From the NCBI GenBank assembly GCA_946811695.1, contig OX328132.1, positions 126,130,808 through 126,194,807 of the forward strand: DNA of 64,000 nt. Direction: 5' to 3'. Below the pieces are notes generated by a model. The model made no database searches. It saw only the letters and a program-made list of their open reading frames with translations, and was not told the origin of the DNA. This DNA comes from Gonocerus acuteangulatus. Its lineage: Eukaryota > Arthropoda > Insecta > Hemiptera > Coreidae. Of this stretch, positions 20,500 through 64,000 are shown piece after piece (positions within the stretch are counted from its first letter, which is position 1; each line of letters begins with the position of its first letter). Position numbers and translations under genes: made by a program.

Positions 20500-23018
20500 T
20501 TCCATAATTACAAAGATGTTTGTACATTTTTAGAATAAACCATTTTGTAATGGTTCACAATGGTAATTTTGATATTTGTTATCACACTATATAAATTTTA
20601 ATAATATGAATTGAAACTATAGGCACATAAATGAAGTAGACGTTGAATGGCTTTTTAAAGTATTTAAGCACAACCATAATTACAAGAACTATTTATCACA
20701 CAATTGTATACTTTTGTTAACTATAGTACAAAATTTCTCTATAACAGTCTTCCTCTACATCTTTGCATTTAAGTACAACTATTCTTAATATTATAATAAA
20801 CAGAGGAGATGACACAGCCTTCAGTGATCTCATTTTATAACAATTATCTATTATTAATTAATTATATATTATGTCTGTGTTATAATTAAATAAATATGAG
20901 TTAAAAATAAATATGAGGCAAAGGTTTTAACAAAATTTTATAGAAAACTACCAACAGATGTAAGGAAGTTGTAACAATACAATAGCATAAATGACTCAAA
21001 GCTCGAACAAATTAAAAAGATTAAAAGTAAACCTAACGATAACTACCCAAGCACAGAAAAACTTAATTAGCGAGAAATTTATAATTTATGAGATGGATAG
21101 TTGAACACATCAGCTTTTAAAAAGTAAAAATAATACACCATTTTAATAGGCGCAACAACTCTTATTAAAAAATACAATGAACAGGAACGATATCAAAATT
21201 GTTAATTGTGTTATATTATTTGAGAAGGCAAAACCAATTGAAGGCACTTAGTTTATCTTGCAATATATCAGGCACTGACTGCTTCACAGACCACAGGCTG
21301 AAGAGGGAGTAAATTCACATAGTTAAAAATAGTTAATATTATAGAAATATCATAAAGTTTTTAAAATCAAACTGAATGGATGACTATCTTAATTCCACCT
21401 ATAAATTAATTAAAATCCACCTATAAATTAATTAAAATCCACCTATAAATTAATTAAAAATTTGCGGTAGAGACTCATTTCTCTGCCCAACAAGACTAAA
21501 AAAAAGTCTTTAGATTTGATATCTCAAAAATTAAGCCTTCACCCAATCCCGCAGGTTCCATTCTTGCTTAAAGTTTATTGCAAGAGTGGTTTATAAAAGC
21601 AAGACTTAGAAAATGAAATTTAGTAATAGAGAACTTCAGTTTTACAGTCATTAATTTGTAAAAGGCTGATTTTGGAAAAGAAATCAAATTAGAGCAAAAA
21701 ATGTCCATATTACACAGTAAAAGTTTTGACAGTTGACATGAGAAATAACAATATCACAACAATCAGCACTTCCAATAAGATAAATTCAGAGATTTAAGAA
21801 ATTGTGGATACAGTTTTCGACACCATATCACCCTTCATTTTCAAACATACTTTCTGTTGCATGTGATACATGCTAAAGACTCATCAAGTCATATTGTAAA
21901 ATATAACAATTATGGACTATAAAAGAATAATATATTTAAGATTATTCTTTTTTACTGTATAGAAGAAAGTAAATATAAATTTTTAACATCAATTTTGTAC
22001 TCTCTAAAAATAATTGAGTTATAAATCTTATCCTGTGGCCTGGTTTGGTTAAGCGCTATAGACAACTGTGAGTAAAGTCATACATTTAATATTTTTAACA
22101 ATTCTTTATAAAACTCATAGTCTACTTCCGAGCAGTAATAACTTCAACACTAAAAAGTTACAATACATGGAAAACAGGTACAATTTTATAAAAATCCATC
22201 TACCTGAACACTCCAGTTACAATCCATTTAAAAATTTAACTAATAATGAACAGTAATTATGATAAACTGGAAGATGGACGGATTCATTTACATTGGCTTT
22301 CAAGGAATAAAATGTATGTAACAGGAAATAAATAGTTATTTTTGAATGTGAACTTCAAGTGCATTTAAAAAAACTAACAATAATATAATCAAATATTTAA
22401 AAATAGTGCATAGAATTAACTTCCAAATATCTGTTGACAATAAGACTGGGTTTTGAGCAGTTAAGAGCATTTAATTTATAAATAAGTTCTTTATGCTTAC
22501 ATAAGTTCATAATGCATAGAACAATGGCTCCAAATAGTTTGTAATCTACTTTTAGTAGATACTGATCACAATATCATACATAAGCGTTACTTCTCTGAGC
22601 TTTCCAAAATGTTACTTATTATCTATTCTATTCTTTTGGAAAAATAAAAGGTAAATAAACTTAATTATCAACAATGCTTAAATGGTAAAATTATGATAAA
22701 AATGGCCTGATTCAGGATATAGTAAAACATATACAGTAATTTCCTTTGGTAGTCATGTGAAAAGTCACATTAAAATTAATAAGAAATAAATATCTACAAA
22801 TTTATCTATTAAAAAATGGAATTTAAAGACTAATGAAAATGAAATCTTGAATTATTATACAACTTAAATTATTTAAAGTCTAAAAGACTATCACTTTCAG
22901 TTCATTCGAATCACTAAAAATCTATAAGAAATAGTTTTTAAAATGTCAACTAGTTTAAAACAGTGAAACCATGTGAGACTAGATGTATTGGAGCGTTGAG
23001 TGGAGATAGTCCTTTTGA
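20500..23018. other. AT-rich intergenic and likely Myb 3' untranslated DNA
   Basis: No coding frame or known element is visible. A 22-24 bp unit CCACCTATAAATTAATTAAA is repeated three times in tandem at about 21398-21460. The end of the Myb 3' untranslated region cannot be fixed. Confidence 0.55.
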
Positions 23019-62664
<39,646 letters not shown>

Positions 62665-62727
62665 CTGCAAAAAAGAAAAGAAAAAAAAAGGACAATCAAA
62701 ATAGGAATGGATATCAACATTTCAATA

Positions 62728-62728
<1 letters not shown>

Positions 62729-62784
<56 letters not shown>
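62729..62784. repeat. (TA)n microsatellite
   Basis: About 55 bp of TA immediately left of the repeat at 62785. Confidence 0.95.
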
Positions 62785-62785
<1 letters not shown>

Positions 62786-63214
62786 TAGCTGTTACCCAGT
62801 GTGCCATGCTACACCTACTTTCTGTCTATGACTCTCCCCATATCAAGATCTACTTGATACCTAGTTGTCTATACTCAGTTACGAAAATCGGTCAAACGAT
62901 GTGAATTTGTTTTAGTTCATAATGATACCGGCAGAGGCCAGCACAACAGCACTTCATCTAACAGCCGACAGAGGCCAGTAGTAGTCGATTCAAAATGGCC
63001 GTCACAATCTGAATGGTTCAGTGTAGCCAATTTTTCTTGAACAAAACTTTTGACCTTTTGACCAAATTTTGAAATTTGACTATTTTGACCTAGCCTAGGA
63101 GATTTCTCGTATCAAGACCTACCTGTGTGCCAAGTTTGGTCAATATCGGTCAAACGGTGTAGATTTGTATAATGAACAAACAAATAAATAAACAGAAAAA
63201 CAGACAGACACGTG
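62785..63214 (+). repeat. Intact ACTAGCTGTTACC repeat between two (TA)n runs
   Basis: Opens ACTAGCTGTTACCCAGTGTG and closes CAGACACGTGATTTATATA, with GTGCCAAGTTTGGTCAATAT inside. It is the only uninterrupted copy in the window and defines the ends used for the split copy at 1437/4725. There is no coding frame. Confidence 0.7.

Positions 63215-63216
<2 letters not shown>

Positions 63217-63272
<56 letters not shown>
63217..63272. repeat. (TA)n microsatellite
   Basis: About 55 bp of TA between two repeats. Confidence 0.95.
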
Positions 63273-63280
<8 letters not shown>

Positions 63281-63282
63281 AT

Positions 63283-63951
63283 AGGGTAACGTAAGTGGTG
63301 ACTAATACTTAAGGAGGTGATAGTAGACAACAAATGGAACACAAATGGTTCTTTGGGCTAAGGGTCAATTCCCAACAGGGAGGGAGGAAATTTAATTATT
63401 TTGTTTTTTTTAGGTTAACCACGTTTTTTGTTGAATAGAATGCAATAACTAAATAACTGTTTAAGATATGTAATTCCCAATTGTAGCATCATAAACTAGA
63501 CAAAATTTACTTGAAGAACAAATAGATTTTGTCAATTTTAAAACCATTGAAAGGGGGCTAAAACACAGTTTAAATTTACAACCTTATTTTTTTGGAGGAG
63601 AGACATTGTCGCCCGTACAAGCACAGAATCAGATGCTGCAAGGACTCCTGCCTCATTAATGTTAAACTGCGTTTTAGTCCCCTTTCACTGGTTTTATAAT
63701 TGACAAAGTCTACTTATTCTTCAAGTAAATTTTTCCTAGTTTACAATGCTGCAATTGGGAATTACATACCTCAAACAGTTATTTAGTTATTGCTTTCTAT
63801 TCAACAAAACGTGGTTAACCTAAAAAAACTCAAAATTTAAATTTCTTCCCTCCCTGTTGGGAATTAACCCTAAGCCCAAGGGACCATTTATGTTCCATTT
63901 GGTGCTCACTATCACCTCCTTAAGTATTCATGACCATTTACGTTACACCCT
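63283..63951. mobile_element. 669 bp inverted-repeat element, ~300 bp arms
   Basis: AGGGTAACGTAAGTGG at the left; the right end is the reverse complement of AGGGTGTAACGTAAATGG. The arms are ~85-90% alike by eye and share GAGGTGATAGT, CCCTCCCTGTTGGGAATT and CAATTGGGAATTACAT in mirrored order. The centre is ~75 bp. It is non-coding and a (TA)n run starts just beyond each end. Confidence 0.85.
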
Positions 63952-63955
63952 CTGT

Positions 63956-63956
63956 G

Positions 63957-64000
<44 letters not shown>
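63956..64000. repeat. (TA)n microsatellite at window edge
   Basis: TA repeat with one C interruption that runs off the right edge. Confidence 0.9.

Overview
This window is AT-rich animal nuclear DNA with split genes, long introns and a heavy load of transposable elements. Its repeat mix (mariner, Tigger, piggyBac, Penelope-like elements, Jockey- and I-type LINEs, tRNA- and 5S-derived SINEs, long TA microsatellites) and its two host genes fit an arthropod with a large genome. I cannot name the species from sequence alone.

There are two host genes, and their 3' ends face each other. On the + strand, 1120-13929 holds the last eight exons of an ERMP1/Felix-ina-type endoplasmic reticulum metallopeptidase: the transmembrane half and the lumenal C-terminal domain. 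The M28 catalytic domain lies to the left of the window. On the - strand, 62664-23019 holds eleven exons of a Myb transcription factor of the vertebrate A/B/C-Myb type. They run from the end of the third Myb repeat to the conserved C-terminus; R1, R2 and most of R3 lie to the right of the window. In both genes every exon joins in phase with its neighbour (452 and 515 whole codons), which is the main support for the models. One Myb intron is about 20.5 kb and another uses a GC donor.

Layout. 1-1119: ERMP1 intron with an internally deleted mariner and a SINE. 1344-7194: ERMP1 intron with an I-type LINE antisense to the gene, nested in an unclassified repeat, then Tigger-like, piggyBac-like and mariner-like remnants. 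7195-13929: remaining ERMP1 exons, with SINEs and LINE fragments. 13930-23018: intergenic, with a palindromic MITE, an inverted repeat carrying two hammerhead-ribozyme-like cores, tandem repeats and a fold-back element. 23019-28549: last two Myb exons with a Jockey-type LINE between them. 28550-49039: giant Myb intron with piggyBac, Jockey, 5S-SINE, two deleted mariners, a Harbinger remnant and Penelope-like elements. 49040-64000: remaining Myb exons, with Penelope, Tigger, gypsy and large inverted-repeat elements.

The most interesting signals are in the repeats. (1) A small hairpin forms the 3' tail of both a tRNA-derived and a 5S rRNA-derived SINE. It also occurs alone, as three 47-67 bp insertions each bounded by its own target-site duplication, with stem changes that keep pairing. 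This suggests the hairpin plus A-tail is the whole retrotransposition signal. (2) An inverted repeat at 16851-17352 carries a hammerhead-like core in each arm, like a small retrozyme or non-autonomous Penelope element. (3) Several very long palindromes (up to 741 bp) lie in Myb introns. None of these was tested by folding or database search.
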